This document shows positions 23,617-35,967 of a stretch of 64,000 nucleotides of DNA, in pieces. The notes under the pieces were generated by a model. That model had not been told where the DNA came from and ran no database searches. It was given only the letters and a program-made list of their open reading frames with translations. Source of the DNA: Paramecium pentaurelia. Taxonomy: Eukaryota; Ciliophora; Oligohymenophorea; Peniculida; Parameciidae. The position numbers and the translations under genes are program-made. Numbering within the stretch: the stretch's first letter is position 1; each line of letters opens with the position of its first letter. The DNA lies in assembly GCA_905183005.1 (NCBI GenBank), contig CAJJDO010000043.1, forward strand, positions 434,001 through 498,000, read 5' to 3'.

Positions 23617-24958
23617 TCATTTTTTCTATTCCTACTATTATTGTCCAACATTAAGATCTCTAAGCACAACTACTTAATTTGTCGCTCTGTTATATTCCCA
23701 ACCTCCAAAAATTAAAATATGGGGACCAATTGAAGTAGCTGAATGACCATATCTATTTCTTGGAGCATTCCCTTCATACTTAGCTTTTTCCCAACACATT
23801 TTCTCAGTATTCAAAACAATCAAATAATCAATATCTGGAGGAGTAGCAAAATTATTTTCGCTAATAATATAGATATTGTAAACCTTCTAGCTCCTGAATT
23901 TAAAGACCATCCTCCAAATACTACAATATCAGCACCACTGACATTGGCTGAGTGTCCATATCTTGGAGCAGGAGGAGTTCCACTTACTCTTAACCTACTC
24001 CATGCAAAATGTTCAGTATCGAGAATTCTAATATCATTTAAATAACAGCTTCTTAAATATGATCCATGTCTAGGATTAGCTGTTTTATTTAATGTCTTAA
24101 GTGATTTATCCTCTTAATAGTAAAAACCCCCTTATATGATTAAGTTAGCTCCCACTTATATTGCTGTGTGTCCTTAACGAGGAGTTGGAGCAGGACCTGT
24201 ACATTATGGTTAAGACCAAGCCATTACTTCTAAGTCTAGGGCATAAAGATCATTAAAATAATCAATTCCATTCCATCCCCCAAATATTATCATTTTTGTT
24301 GAGGCATACTATAATTTAATTATACCAAAATAATTACTAAAGTAGCAGAATGAGCAAATCTAGCACTTGGTGAACCAGATCCTTCAGGTCCCTAATACCA
24401 TGTTAATGTTAATGGATCAAGAGCATGTAAATCTCTAAATACACATTTTTCTCCCTTTCCTCCAAATATTATTATTCTTTATCCTGCCAAAACTGCAGAA
24501 TGAGCATATCTTGGAGCAGGTGGAGTACCTTAAACTTTAGCTTTAAACCATCTATTTGCATTTACATCCATCTAATATGTGTCATTTAAGTATTTGTATC
24601 CCTCATCCTTATTTGCATAATAATGTCCCCCAAACAATATAATTGAGGCTCCACTCAATGTTGCTGAGTGACCACCTCTTGCACATGGTGGAACTCCCTC
24701 AATTAATGGTTCTGCCCATTGCCATTTTCTTTAATCAAATGGTTGATATTTAAAGCCTTTTTACTATAAGTTATTACTTTATTAATCATCCTATTGTTCT
24801 TCTGGTTGATATTCTTAATACTCTTCTTACTGTTACATATCTTATTCTTCATCATCATAATATTGTTATCCTTCCATATCTTCTTTATCCTAATCTTCAT
24901 CATATTGTTCCATATTATTTCCTGAGTATTATGAGTCTTCTCTACCTTCAGAATACAT
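23617..24958 (-). CDS. Kelch-repeat protein B
   Basis: About 429 residues. A strongly acidic, Gln/Tyr/Glu-rich N-terminal ~75 residues (EDQDKEDMEGQQYYDDEEQ) precede kelch repeats with the canonical PP-R-x-G/A-H-S-A and IFGG pattern: GVPPCARGGHSATLSG, IILFGGHYYANKD, TPPAPRYAHSAVLAG, IIIFGGKGEKCVFRDLHAL, MIIFGGWNGIDYFNDLYAL, QGGFYYQEDKS and IVVFGGWSLN. Two introns are needed: 29 nt (GTAATTATTT...TATAG) before YASTKMI, and 23 nt (GTTTACAATA...ATTAG) at GAR|SENN. It sits 33 bp downstream of RPN5 on the same strand. Partner and pathway are unknown. Confidence 0.87.
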
Positions 24959-24991
24959 TAATAAATTTGAATTATTATATATTAATTGTTC

Positions 24992-26337
24992 TCACAAAAA
25001 TAATTCTTCTTCTCTTTTAATCAAATTGCTTGTAAGATCAATTAGATTAAGAACCTTATTTACATTGTCTCCCCACTCTTATAAAACATCATTCTCATTC
25101 TTTTTTAATTAGTAATCAACTATTCCCAATATTCTATCAATTTTACAATTCAATAACTAGGTTAAATTTCATTCCTATACTTTTTAATCCATCATTAAGC
25201 AAATTTCTTCTTCTAATTCTTATGTACTAATTCCAATTAATTCTGTTATTCTATTTAAATAAACTGAATCATAATAGATTTAAAATATTCTCAAATTATG
25301 ATGAATCAATTATCTTCTAAAGTCTATAAGTTATATATTAATTTAAATACCAATATATCTTTGTTTATTATTTTCAATATTCTCATCAAATATCTCAGCA
25401 GCTTAAATATTATGACTTTATGGTAAGGTACTAATTAATTCTGTTCCCAAAAAAGCTTAAATTAATTATAACATATTAGGCAATGCTTCAAGACTGTATT
25501 TATAAGTGGAAATTATGAATTTTAATTATTTTTCCTATATTATGATTATTTAAATACCTTTTCTTCAGAATATTAACTCAATATAGTATACATAGAATAA
25601 TTTTCTAATATTGTATTGTAATCAATTCTAAAATTAAAATCTACTTTGGTTGCTTCTAATTATTTATTTTTATGTAATGATTCAAGTATTTTTGAATAAG
25701 CATGAGCAGTTTCTTTGTAATTATTTTCATGTCTATAATAAATAACTAAAAATGAATAATAAATGATTTTAAGATCTGCAATATTATCATCTTCTATGTT
25801 TTTAGGTTCAATCTTTTTAGAGATAATGAATAATCTAACATAATCTAATTTTTTAATCATAATTTTCATTTGATAGAGTATAAATTCTAATTTTTCTCTT
25901 TTATCCATTGATCCATAGGTTTCAACCTATACTTCTTATAATATTTTAGCAGCATCAGCAATTTGATTATCATCTTCTTTATATTAAGTGAGCATTAAAA
26001 CACATCGAGCATATTCTACTTCTAAGTAGATCTTTTTTTCACATACTTTCATAATGGCATCAATCATTTCTAATTTTTAATTTATTGGAAGAGTTTTTAA
26101 TTCAACCATAGCCATTTAAACAAGTTCAATTTATGCTTTTTTTGGTTATCCTCTCTTTTTACTAAGTTATATTATTAATTCATTGAATTTAGAGTATTAT
26201 TTAGTATCAAAACAGAGTTTAGCAATTTATTTAGTAATTTTCAATGTTTCAACTAAATTGTTAGCTAATCTAGCTGTCTTTTCTTTATTGAGAAGATCTT
26301 CTATTTATTTATCAAATTCATTTTCTTCAATGATCAT
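24992..26337 (-). CDS. RPN5: 26S proteasome lid subunit RPN5 (PSMD12)
   Basis: A PCI-domain scaffold of the proteasome 19S lid. Diagnostic blocks are AAKILQEVQVETYGSMDKREKLEFILYQ (read in pieces; the QVETYGSM-K-EK motif is characteristic of RPN5), DYVRLFIISKKI, IADLKIIYYSFLVIYY, and the C-terminal helix near VLNLIDLTSNLIKREEE ending at TGA 24992-24994. The N-terminus reads MIIEENEFDKQIEDLLNKE. A 23-nt intron (GTATTTAAAT...ATATAG) follows SQYSEEK; more short introns are likely in the C-terminal PCI region. The length, a little over 400 aa, is normal. Confidence 0.9.
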
Positions 26338-26397
26338 TTTGATTTTAAATTTAATTAATTCAATACTAATCTGAATGAATTATTTTAATAATGATCT

Positions 26398-29300
26398 ATG
26401 AAGGCAAATAATCCATCTTCAGTCATTAAGATTAGTATGCTTTGATTAGACTAGTGAATTCAGAAGATGATGGAACCACTAAGAAACATGAAGAAGGTAA
26501 AACATCTTTCACATTAAAATTGGCTAAATAATTATCAACTTCTGGAATAGGTGATTATTTGGATAGCATAAATGTTTTTTTAAGTTTTCTACTCCCAGTG
26601 ATTCATTTAATAGATTGTTACACATGGGAATAGGGTGGAACTTAAGATGTAGGAGAAGCTTAGGCATATATTACAGTAAATTCAAAAAAATAATAAGTTC
26701 TTAGATTCCTGAATTAATATGTTACATTTATTTTCTTCTTGATTTTGCAATTAACTTTTACCTTTCTGAAAATAAATTGTTCTTTACTTTCCAAACTACA
26801 TCATTAGTTGAATATGTTTCAATATTCCCGTCTTTACTAGCAAGATTGAATATAATCACAGGTTACAAGTATATTTACTTGTTAAGAGTACTACGATTTT
26901 TATTGTGCTATAAATTAGATAAGGTTTTATAGCGTTAATCAATGGAAGGTAGTTGATAGATTTGATTTAGAGTATTTAGGCTAGCTTATAAACCAATAGT
27001 AACAGTGATGGCTATAATTATTATCAATTCGTCAATACTATATGTAGTAGAACAAGATTATTCAATAGTAGAATACATTTATTTTATGGTTGTCACTATC
27101 TCAACAGTTGGTTTTGGTGATGTATATCCTACAACAATATATGGAAGATTTTCTATTATTATAGCAATTCTAATTATGTTTTTAGTATTACCAACATAAG
27201 TAGAAATGCTTACTCGTGTTTACAGTTTAAGAAGTTAATTTGCAAGAAACAAATATATTACCAAAACAGAATAAGAACATATTTTATTACTTGGATCCTC
27301 TTAAGTTGAAGGATTTAAGACTTTTTTGAATGAACTTTATCATAGTGATCATGGTTTGAATGACATTAATACTGTCATTTTGTAAAATTAAGCTCCAACT
27401 GAAGAAATGACTATTTAACTTAAACAACCTGCTTTGTCTTAAAGAGTGATATATTTAGAAGGGCATCCATTATAAAATAAAGATTTGGAAAGATGTAGTT
27501 CCAAAGATTGTAATTGTGTAATAGTATTGGCAAATAAGACAAGTCATACTCCAAAGAGAGATGATTATCGAAATATTATTCATGCATTTGCTGTTAAATA
27601 ATATGCAAAAAAATAGAAGTCTCGAAAAGGTGCTAGAGTGTGTTTATAAGTCTTATAACCATAGAGCAAAGATTTATATTTTAATTCTTTAGGTGGCCAT
27701 GAAACAGACTAAGTAATATGTGTAGATGAACTTAAATTATATCTTTTAGGTAAAACATGTCTATGTCCTGGAATCAATACTTTAATTTCTTTTTTAATTC
27801 AATCATCAAAGCCTTCTTATGATATTACAAAGTATGACAAAAATAAATCTGAATGGATTGATGATTATTTATGTGGAATGCAAAATGAAATTTATAGAGT
27901 ACCTTTAGAATCTGAAGCATTTGTAGGTTTGACTTTTAGTTAAGTAATAATTATATTAATATTCTTTAGATTTCATAAGCTATTTACAAAGAATTAAATA
28001 TCATTTTATTTGCTTTAGAAGTTGAATTAGAATCAGGAACAAATGTATTTGTCAATCCAGCTGATTATTTATTTGAAGATTATTTGCATTATGGATATGT
28101 TATAGCTACAGAAATGCCAAGCATAGAATAGATTCAATAGACTAAATTTCCTGATTATATTTAAAAGAATTATTGTTTCCCTAATGTACAAAGATAAACA
28201 AATAATAAAAATGCACTTCAGTAAGAGACAGAATATTTAAAAGAAATATTGAGTGAAGGTATTAAAGACGATAGTTAGAAACATACTTCTTATTATTAAG
28301 TCAAGCCATAGACTATTACAACTGGACTTCCAAAAGTAGGAGATTAAGAAAAATTTGAAAATCATTTTATTGTATGTGGTGTTGTCACAGATATGAAATA
28401 TTTGATGATGCCTTTAAGAGCTAGATCACTTAAGAATATACAACCTATAATAATTTTAAATTAAGATTTGATACCAACAGAAATCTAATTATAAATTAAT
28501 AAATTTCCTAAAGTATATTTTTTATAAGGATCTCCTTTAAATACAGAAGATCTTAAAAAAGCTTGTATTTAAAAAGCATCAGCCTTAGTGATATTATAAA
28601 AATAAGTTGATTAAGAAGAGGGAATTTCAAATATAGTTGATGCTGACACAATATTTATTTATAAAACTGTTAAACTTTTAAATTAGAATATCAATATAAT
28701 CACTGAATTAGCTTCAATTTCCACAATATCATTTTTATAGATATCAAGAAATAATTATGTTCAAAAATATGATTGGTCTGTTAGTGAGCCATTTGCTTCT
28801 GGAGAAATTTATATTTCTACAATGCTTGATACTCTAATCTGTTAAGCCTATTATAATCCATTTATTACAAGCATTTTTGATTAGATGATTTTAGGAAGTG
28901 CCTCTATGAATAAGAAAGTATATATAATTTATTTATATTTCTTAGAATAAAAAGCTATATCAAACATGTAAATTATAACAAAGTAATCTATTTTTGATAA
29001 ATGTACCACCTAAATATCAAGAGAAAACTTTTGGAGAACTTTTTGAGATTCTTTTGACAGAATAAAAAATGATTCCTATTGGATTATATAGAGGAGAGAA
29101 AGTTAAAAATAACAATAAACCATATGTATTTCTAAAACCTCCAATGGATGTTGTACTTTAAAACAAAGATAGAGTTTATGTTTTAAGTGCAAAACAACCT
29201 AAAGAAATAGAAACTATTATTGATAATGAACCTAATTAAGGATAAGATAATACAGCTTAATATTTTAATATAAAATCCAAATTGTAAGGAGAAGAGGGAA

Positions 29301-29509
29301 GAGTAGACATTGAATTTTCGAGAGAATTAATGAGATTTAATGATAGAATGAAAAAATTAAATAAACAATTAAATAACATTAATTAAAAATTGTTCAATTA
29401 AGGTTTGATTCATGAGGGTAAATATATAACATTATATATCATAGATTTCATTTCAAATGTTCGATCAATATTAAAAAAAGAATTAGCCAATCTTAACCCA
29501 GGAGTATGA
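26398..29509 (+). CDS. BK-type calcium-activated potassium channel
   Basis: Membrane channel with voltage-sensor-like helices, a pore and two cytosolic RCK domains. Seen in order: a short N-terminus, S1 (VFLSFLLPVIHLID), S2 (LICYIYFLLDFAINFY), S3/S4 (VEYVSIFPSLLAR, YIYLLRVLRFLLCYKLDKV), a pore helix and filter TISTVGFGD, then RCK1 (HILLLGSSQVEGFKTFLNELY, DDYRNIIHAFAVKQYA, TCLCPGINTLISFLI) and RCK2 (HFIVCGVVTDMKYLMMPLR, LGSASMNKK, EKTFGELFEILL). No S0 helix is obvious. Introns include 20 nt near the start, 29 nt before IPELICY, 24 nt before VFRLAYKP, 26 nt in RCK1, 28 nt after SMNKK, and 27 nt near the end. Paramecium has many such channels controlling the ciliary membrane. It converges with a kinase gene 59 bp away. 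Confidence 0.93.
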
Positions 29510-29568
29510 TATGTTATTATTATAATCACTGATTTATATATATATATATATATAAAGTAAATATTTTA

Positions 29569-31130
29569 TCATTTTTATACACTCGTTAATATTGAATATA
29601 TGGCATTAATATGACATAATGTTTACTTTTGTAAACTTTTTATTATAAATTCCCTTTGATAACCAAATTATTCTATTTATGAAATAACTCTTAAATCTAA
29701 ATTTGTATTGTTTGACTATTATTTTTATTATTTTATATTTATCTCTTTAAGCCATTAATGATTCATAATTTCAATTAAAGTTATTCTTAGTTTTGGATTA
29801 ACATTCAACATCGATTTAATTAAATCTAACTATTAGATTATATTATTTACCAACAGAATCATTTGATAAATTTTATTTCTTCATCTCTATAAAATTTAAT
29901 TATCCATTTTAAATATTATGATTTAATTCATTCATATTATTACCTTTAAAAGGTACTTTACCGACTAATAATATATAAAGTAAAACTCCAGTACTCCAAA
30001 TATCACTTGCAAATCCTTCATATCCAACTTTACTGAAAATTATCTCAGGTGCTAAATAAGCAGGAGTTCCACATTATTCTAATATTTTTTATCCTTTTAT
30101 TATCTATCTACTAACCCCAAAGTCACAAATCTTTATTTAATCTCCTTAAAGTAAGATATTATCTAATTTGATATCTCTATGTAAGATATTATGACTTTAA
30201 AGAGTTTAAAGTGCTAATATCAATTAAGCAAATATATTTTTGGCTTAAATTTCTGGAATAGGTTTTTCTTTAGTCCATTTCATCAAATCACCTCCTTCTA
30301 CATATTCCATTATTATGTATATTTATTTTTTAGTTTCAAATACTTCATATAATTATGCAAACTATTTATATTAAGATAAAATTTTCATAATTGTAATTTC
30401 CTAATAATAATCGCATTATTTACTAATAATAATCTTTTTTTAGCACTTTCACTCTTTAAAGTTGATTTTTCAATTATTTTCATGGCTACTTTGGCACCTG
30501 TCAAAATTTGAATTCCTAAACACACTTTAGCAAACGCTCCTTTGCCTATCACATAGCAGAGCTACCTTACTAAGGTTAGAGATTCGGTACCTTATAAAAA
30601 TCAGGAGTTGAAGGAGGGATTCTTTTCTTAGTCTTAATTGTATAAGCAATTCTATTTGCTAATATAATTCTCTCTTTCATTATATCCTCATTTGTAGGAA
30701 AGTGTATATCTGGTAATTAAAGAACCAATTCCTAACAATCAAGTAATTCAGTTTCCATTCTCCCAAAATCTGGAAGCATTTTTGGAAATGATTCTTCTTT
30801 ACTTATTTAACTATTGGATCTAGATTTTTAAGTAGTCTATTGACTGCGTGATGTTGCATTATTTCCTAGATCAATTTTTATCTTTCCTAATTTAGATACT
30901 TATTTTGTATTTGACATTGATGTAGTTTCAGAATTCTTTACTGGCACAGGTAATCTAATTAAGTTACTCTAATTGTACTACTTAATAGCTGGGCATTGTT
31001 TGCTCACAGATCTAGACCTATCTGTTGAATTCTTGGATACTTGGTTTGAAATACTTCTAGTACGTGTATTAGTAGATTAAGTGTTAAAATTGATGCATTT
31101 AACAGAGATATGTTTTTTCAGTTGATTCAT
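29569..31130 (-). CDS. SNF1/AMPK-MARK related protein kinase
   Basis: A ~190-residue Ser/Thr-rich N-terminal region (MNQLKKHISVKCINFNTQS) is followed by a kinase domain beginning QGKGAFAKVCLGIQILTG and VAMKIIEK, with the catalytic loop and APEII-type region readable near 30030-30190. After the kinase, LIKSMLNVNPKLRITLIEIMNHQWL closes the domain. The C-terminal QIEQFGYQREFIIKSLQKQ followed by CHINAIYSIL resembles the UBA-like autoregulatory segment of SNF1/MARK kinases. A 20-nt intron interrupts the glycine loop. These kinases act in energy or polarity signalling; the specific role here is unknown. The TGA is at 29569-29571. Confidence 0.85.
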
Positions 31131-31158
31131 TTTTATAACAGATAAATTTTAATTATTC

Positions 31159-31611
31159 TCAAAATAACAATAAATCAAGCCCAAATACTACGCAAATCAA
31201 GAATCCATTCAATCCTTTAGTCTTAGACCAACCACAAAGATTATAACATTCCATCAAATCTTATAATTCAAATGTCACTGTTGTTATTGTAGTATTTAAT
31301 AAAGGTTCTTTGCAGTTCTTAAATGAAAGAGTTTAATTATAACAAATCTCAAACCTTCCATAATTACCAAAACAATCTTCATTATGTTTACATGCAACAA
31401 TCTCTTCTGCACAATTTGTATCTATACAAAGTTATGCATCTTCTTGAGGAACAAATTTCTTTAAATTTGTTGAACTTAAACTTGAAGTAGTGCCTTCATC
31501 TGTTATTTCTACTATATCAGGTTCATACTGATCAAAGTAATCAGCATCATCTTACCCTAACTAACAATAGCTTATTTAAAGAAATAATGCAATTACAAGA
31601 AATTAAAGCAT
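31159..31611 (-). CDS. Small secreted Cys-rich protein, possibly GPI-anchored
   Basis: A 150-residue intron-free protein. MLQFLVIALFLQISYCQ is a clear signal peptide. The mature part has Cys pairs spaced like a disulfide-bonded extracellular domain (LCIDTNCAEEIVACKHNEDC, FEICYNQ, KNCKE, MECYNLCGW) and two potential N-glycosylation sites (NQT, NTT). The chain ends with a hydrophobic tail (FLICVVFGLDLLLF) and no basic cytosolic segment, which suggests GPI attachment near the preceding Ser/Gly/Asn, though a single membrane helix is possible. It starts 41 bp from the next minus-strand gene's stop. Function unknown. Confidence 0.72.
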
Positions 31612-31652
31612 TTATATATATTACATACATATTTGAGAAATAAAGTTTGAAA

Positions 31653-32658
31653 TCATTTTATCAAAAATTCTTATAACTCTTTCAAATATTGCATTGTTTA
31701 TGAATACTGATCTTTTATAGTCTCTATCTCTTCAAATAAATTATTAAAATAATCTTCACGAATAACCTAAGTAAATAATAATTTATTATATATACTTAAT
31801 TCACAGATTACTATAATTAATTAAAGTCATTCATTTATTAATTTAATAAATTATGAGTTTATTGTAAATTATAAGTAAGATTGTCAGTTTTTTATTTCAA
31901 TACTTCTACTTCGGTTAGATTATCTTTAGATGTTATTCGCTCAACTTTTTTTTAGATTTTAATTGAAACATCCAAAAAGGATTTTAATGATTAATCAACC
32001 TAATAATCCATTTTCATGATACATGCTAATTATATTCAATAATTCTTTTATCTGTTTAATTTTTATGGGATTGAAATGCTTCATCAAGCTATTTCAATTT
32101 TAATTCAAATTTCCCTATTCTTTACAAAAGTAACGTTAGTTTCTCTTAAATTCCATTAAAGTAATCTGCACTTGATTTATTATTTTATTAATACTATCTG
32201 TTAGTTTTTTCACTAAATAAATTGAATTAATACCTCATTTATAATCTTTCTTCAATTTATTCAAATCTCCTTTCAAATTCATTTAGTAACATAACCAAAG
32301 CTGAATCATTATTATTACTCTAATATTTATAAGCATTATCTCTAACAGAATCATATGATTTTTTTTAGCATTCCTCCATAATACTATTCTTTTTTGAATT
32401 AAACCTATCATTTTCAATAGATTATAAATTAAAAGATATGCTTTAATTTTATGTTTTCATAGGAAGTGCATTTGCCTCAATTGAATTGGTAAGTAAATAT
32501 TAATCATTATAACTCTCATTTTAAGCTAATTATTTTTCAATTAATAGTAATTTTTCATCTAAAGTTCTGTTGTTCTAATTCTAATTTTCCTTTTGGGTTC
32601 TTCTATTTATCATTCTAAATTCATCAATGCTATTAGCTCTTTAATTAATTTTTGACAT
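31653..32658 (-). CDS. Coiled-coil protein
   Basis: Starts MSKINQRANSIDEFRMINRR and ends at TGA 31653-31655. The protein has about 310 residues, rich in Asn, Gln, Lys and Glu. Predicted coiled-coil segments are around LVMLLNEFERRFEQIEERLQ, GIQEKLTLLLQRIGKFELKL, and a C-terminal stretch ending YLKELQEFLIK. Three introns are needed: 21 nt after ERLQM, 23 nt containing a TGA after NQH, and 29 nt (GTATATATAA...ACTTAG) before VIREDYF. No known domain. A centrosomal or ciliary role would be speculation. Confidence 0.7.
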
Positions 32659-32799
32659 ATTTGAATTTGAATACCTATTAATTTATAAAATCTCTAATAA
32701 TATTTATCAAAAACATAATATTATTCAAAACTAAATACATTACAAAAGAACTTTTTTTATTTTAAAAAAATAAAAAATACATAATTTTTATTTTTAAAG

Positions 32800-34150
32800 A
32801 TGATTAGAAATAGTAGTTCATATAGTATTTAAGAGTCAACTTATCAAATTTAAAAACCTAATTCAAATATAGACATGAATTGTATCAATAAACTATTATA
32901 AAAGCTTCAATGTGTTTAAGTCAAGAATTCTAATAAAATAGATCATTAAATAAATAGTATGCCAATAGATTTTTAGGTGAATGGCATGAAGAAACATATC
33001 TTGTAACTAGAAAATATGTTCCTACAAAGACAAAAGGATTAAATCTTTATGCTACCTATTGCACTCCAGAAAATCCTATTGCAACAATAGTTATACTTCA
33101 CGGATATGGAGATCATTCTGGTAGATACTTTCATGTAATATAAACCAATATAATTAGGTAGCTGATGAATATGCAAAATATGGGTTTTAAGTCATTTTAT
33201 ATGACTAGAGGGGATTTGGTAATTCTGGAGGTATAAGAAGTCATGCTGATATCAAATAAATGCATTAAGATTTAGAGTGCATACTATTAACAATTGAAAG
33301 ATCATAACCAATATTTTTATAATGTTAATCTCTAGGAGCTGCAGTTGGATTAAGTTTCTGTATTTCAAATCCGTCAATTATTCTATAAGGAGTAATAGTA
33401 GTTAATCCATATCTTTAATTTGCAAAAAAATATGGATTTTTGAAAAAAATGTTGCTTACTATAATGAATAAGATCATCCCTGTATATATTTTTAATTATT
33501 TCTTAAGGGTCTCATGGTTAATTCCTATATAGATTATGGACATTGTAGTAAAAACAATAACATAATCAAGAGTGTAGCTGAGGATAGTCTTGTACAACCA
33601 TTTATGAGTATTGGAATGGCTTATAATATATTGTAGTTAGATTCATATATTTTACCTAATGCTTACTAGTAAAATATTAAATATTATTTTAAGATTCACT
33701 CAACCTTTATTGATTTTACATGGAAAAGAAGATAAAGTAGCAAGTCATATGAATTCAGTAGAATTGTATCGTGAATCAGGATCTAAGGATAAGACTTTAA
33801 AATTATTTGATAAAGGATTTCATGAACTACAAAATGATGTAGAATTTGAAAGAGTGAAAAATGTAATCATAAATTGGTGTTAAAAGTAAATTAATAAAGA
33901 TAAGAGAATTAGTATTATATTTAATAATTATTTTAGGTTATTTTAGAGCACTAAATCATGGATTAATTGCCAAGAACAATAATAGTTCAAAATTCTTAGT
34001 TCTTTCATGGATTTTTATTTATTTCATGTTAAAAAAGTACAAATTATTGAATTATTTATTAGTAAAATGAAAAATCTTGGAAAAATTGCTAAATCTATTT
34101 GTATTTTAGCATTGATGATTGCATCTCTTATTGTTCGTATTAGATGGTGA
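32800..34150 (+). CDS. Alpha/beta hydrolase, monoacylglycerol-lipase-like, with C-terminal extension
   Basis: Serine hydrolase of the MGLL/S33 group that would cleave lipid esters. Motifs: IVILHGYGDHSGRYFH (oxyanion HG-x-G-D-H-S-x-R-Y/F), VILYDQRGFGNSGG, nucleophile elbow CQSLGA (Ser; the first Gly of G-x-S-x-G is Cys here), LILHGKEDKVASH (catalytic Asp), and DKGFHELQND (catalytic His). Introns: 20 nt before EWHEETY, 23 nt after GRYFH, 26 nt before GLMVNSY, and 25 nt before FTQPLL. Beyond INWC, where the family normally ends, the frame runs on ~95 residues to a hydrophobic helix (SICILALMIASLIVRIRW) at the very end, a possible tail anchor. The TGA is at 34148-34150. Confidence 0.82.
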
Positions 34151-34401
34151 TTATTGTTTAACAAAATTTTAATTTAATTTAATTTGTATATAATATAAAG
34201 TTAGAATTAACTTTAAATTGTTAAATGTTCCTTTAATCTCAAAGTATCAAATCAAATATATACGTATTTTATAATCTCAAATTTTATATATGATAATTTT
34301 CATATAAATAAAAATATATTTCATATTTTTTATATTAATTTGATATTTACATTTTTAATAATAATAACATTGTTTCTATTATTAATAGTTTAATCTTATT
34401 T

Positions 34402-35836
34402 ATGTTATAGAATTATGATAATGAGAATGAACATTCATAAATTGAAGATAAAGAAAAATGTTTAATTTGTAGAAATTTGTTTTTGAAAGTTGAATTAAAA
34501 AACCATTAAGCTAATTGTACGAATACTTTGTCCAAAGATAATTAAGAATATTTAGATGAATAATTAGCTTAATTATTTATTGATTAGAATTTTTAGTCTA
34601 CTATCTTTTCAAATAAAAGTAAACATCAGAGTCAATAACAACAAAAAATTTAACCTCCTCTATAAGAATAATAAAAAGAATGTGTGATAAATCCTTTATA
34701 AATGAAGAAATAAGAACCAAATGAGATTTCAAACGAATGTTTAGAGTCCAAAAAAATAAATGAGAAACAAATTGATGTAATTTTATTTTACAATTTATAA
34801 GTAATAATAGAAAGATGATTTACATATAAAATTTCCAAAAAAATAATAACCAGATAACCTATTTAAATAATAAGTAGATTTATAAAAGTAGAACTCTGAA
34901 CATAAAAAAAAAGAATATCAAAAAAATGACTAATAAATTAAAAATGAAAGTCAATAATATTTGAATAAGGAATTCAAATAATAACACTACTATGATTTCC
35001 AGAATAATTTATAAAATGAATAACCTATATTGATGTAAATATAATAAAATTTGCCTTTAAATTTAGAAATTCAGCAGAACTAAAATCAATTTGAAAAGAA
35101 AGATTAAATAAATAATTCAATATAAAACATCAATCAATTTGAATAAAAATAAATATATAATTTATAAGAAAAAACTGATCCTTAAAAAAATTAATTTTAA
35201 GATTAAGAAGTTAAAGTAGATGTAAAAGTTAATTCAACTAAAGAAAAATCTAATAATCAAAAATGGAGTGTTAATGATAAGTTACAATACCCAATACCTC
35301 TTAGATTTAGACCGAAAAACTAATTATAAAATCAATACATTCCCTATTATAGACTAGCTAATATACCCTAGAATATAATTAGAAATCATCAGAATAATAA
35401 TTAGGCTCAATAATAATAACAATAAAATGATTAGAATTAAAGAAATATTATAAATTAATATCCAATTAATAATAATCATTAATTTTAATAAAAAAATCAA
35501 ATAAAAATGTTTGAATTCAAACCTGGTATGAGACTCACAGATTGGTAAGTTAATTAATTAAGTAAAGAAGAATTGTATGAACATTTTACTTAATTAGACT
35601 TAGATTAATAGGTTGGTTACTAAAGCAAAATCTTCAAGTTAGATAAAAAAAGAGTGTAAATTAATCAAACTGGAAATTGTGCAATTTGTATGGATGATAT
35701 TTAGCCTTCTAAAGAAGCTTAAGATATTTAATTAGATTGTTCACATTAATTTCATTTTGATTGCATTAAATAATGGCTGTAGAAATAGAAAAATTGTCCT
35801 CTTTGTAAAGAATATGTTGATTTATGCTTAATATGA
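34402..35836 (+). CDS. RING-finger E3 ubiquitin ligase with N-terminal zinc finger
   Basis: The C-terminal RING-H2 finger CAICMDDI...CSHQFHFDCIKQWLQ...NCPLC is complete (C-x2-C, C-x-H-x3-H/C, C-x2-C). At the N-terminus, CLICRNLFLKVELKNHQANC is a C2HC-like zinc finger. The ~350 residues between them are extremely Gln/Asn-rich and mostly encoded by TAA and TAG, so probably disordered. One 25-nt intron (GTAATTTTAT...TATAAG) removes a downstream frame break. The substrate is unknown. The start MLQNYDNENEHSQ at 34402 is the first ATG in frame after the upstream gap. Confidence 0.85.
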
Positions 35837-35967
35837 AAATATTAATAAAAATGTATCTTACTTATTATTTTTAAGAGTATTTCACAAACATGACGTACAT
35901 TGATTTATACAAATTGGTACACTATTTTGAATAAACAAATTAATAATATAAATTTTGAAATTTAGAT

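Noticed and set aside
29510..29568. (TA)n run as a regulatory element or origin
   Set aside because: Short TA runs are frequent in AT-rich spacers; this one lies between two convergent gene ends and shows nothing else.
35525..35570. Possible 23-nt intron GTAAGTTAATT...GTAAAG in the RING gene
   Set aside because: Removing it would shift the frame away from the intact RING finger; the sequence reads through as Gln-rich coding.
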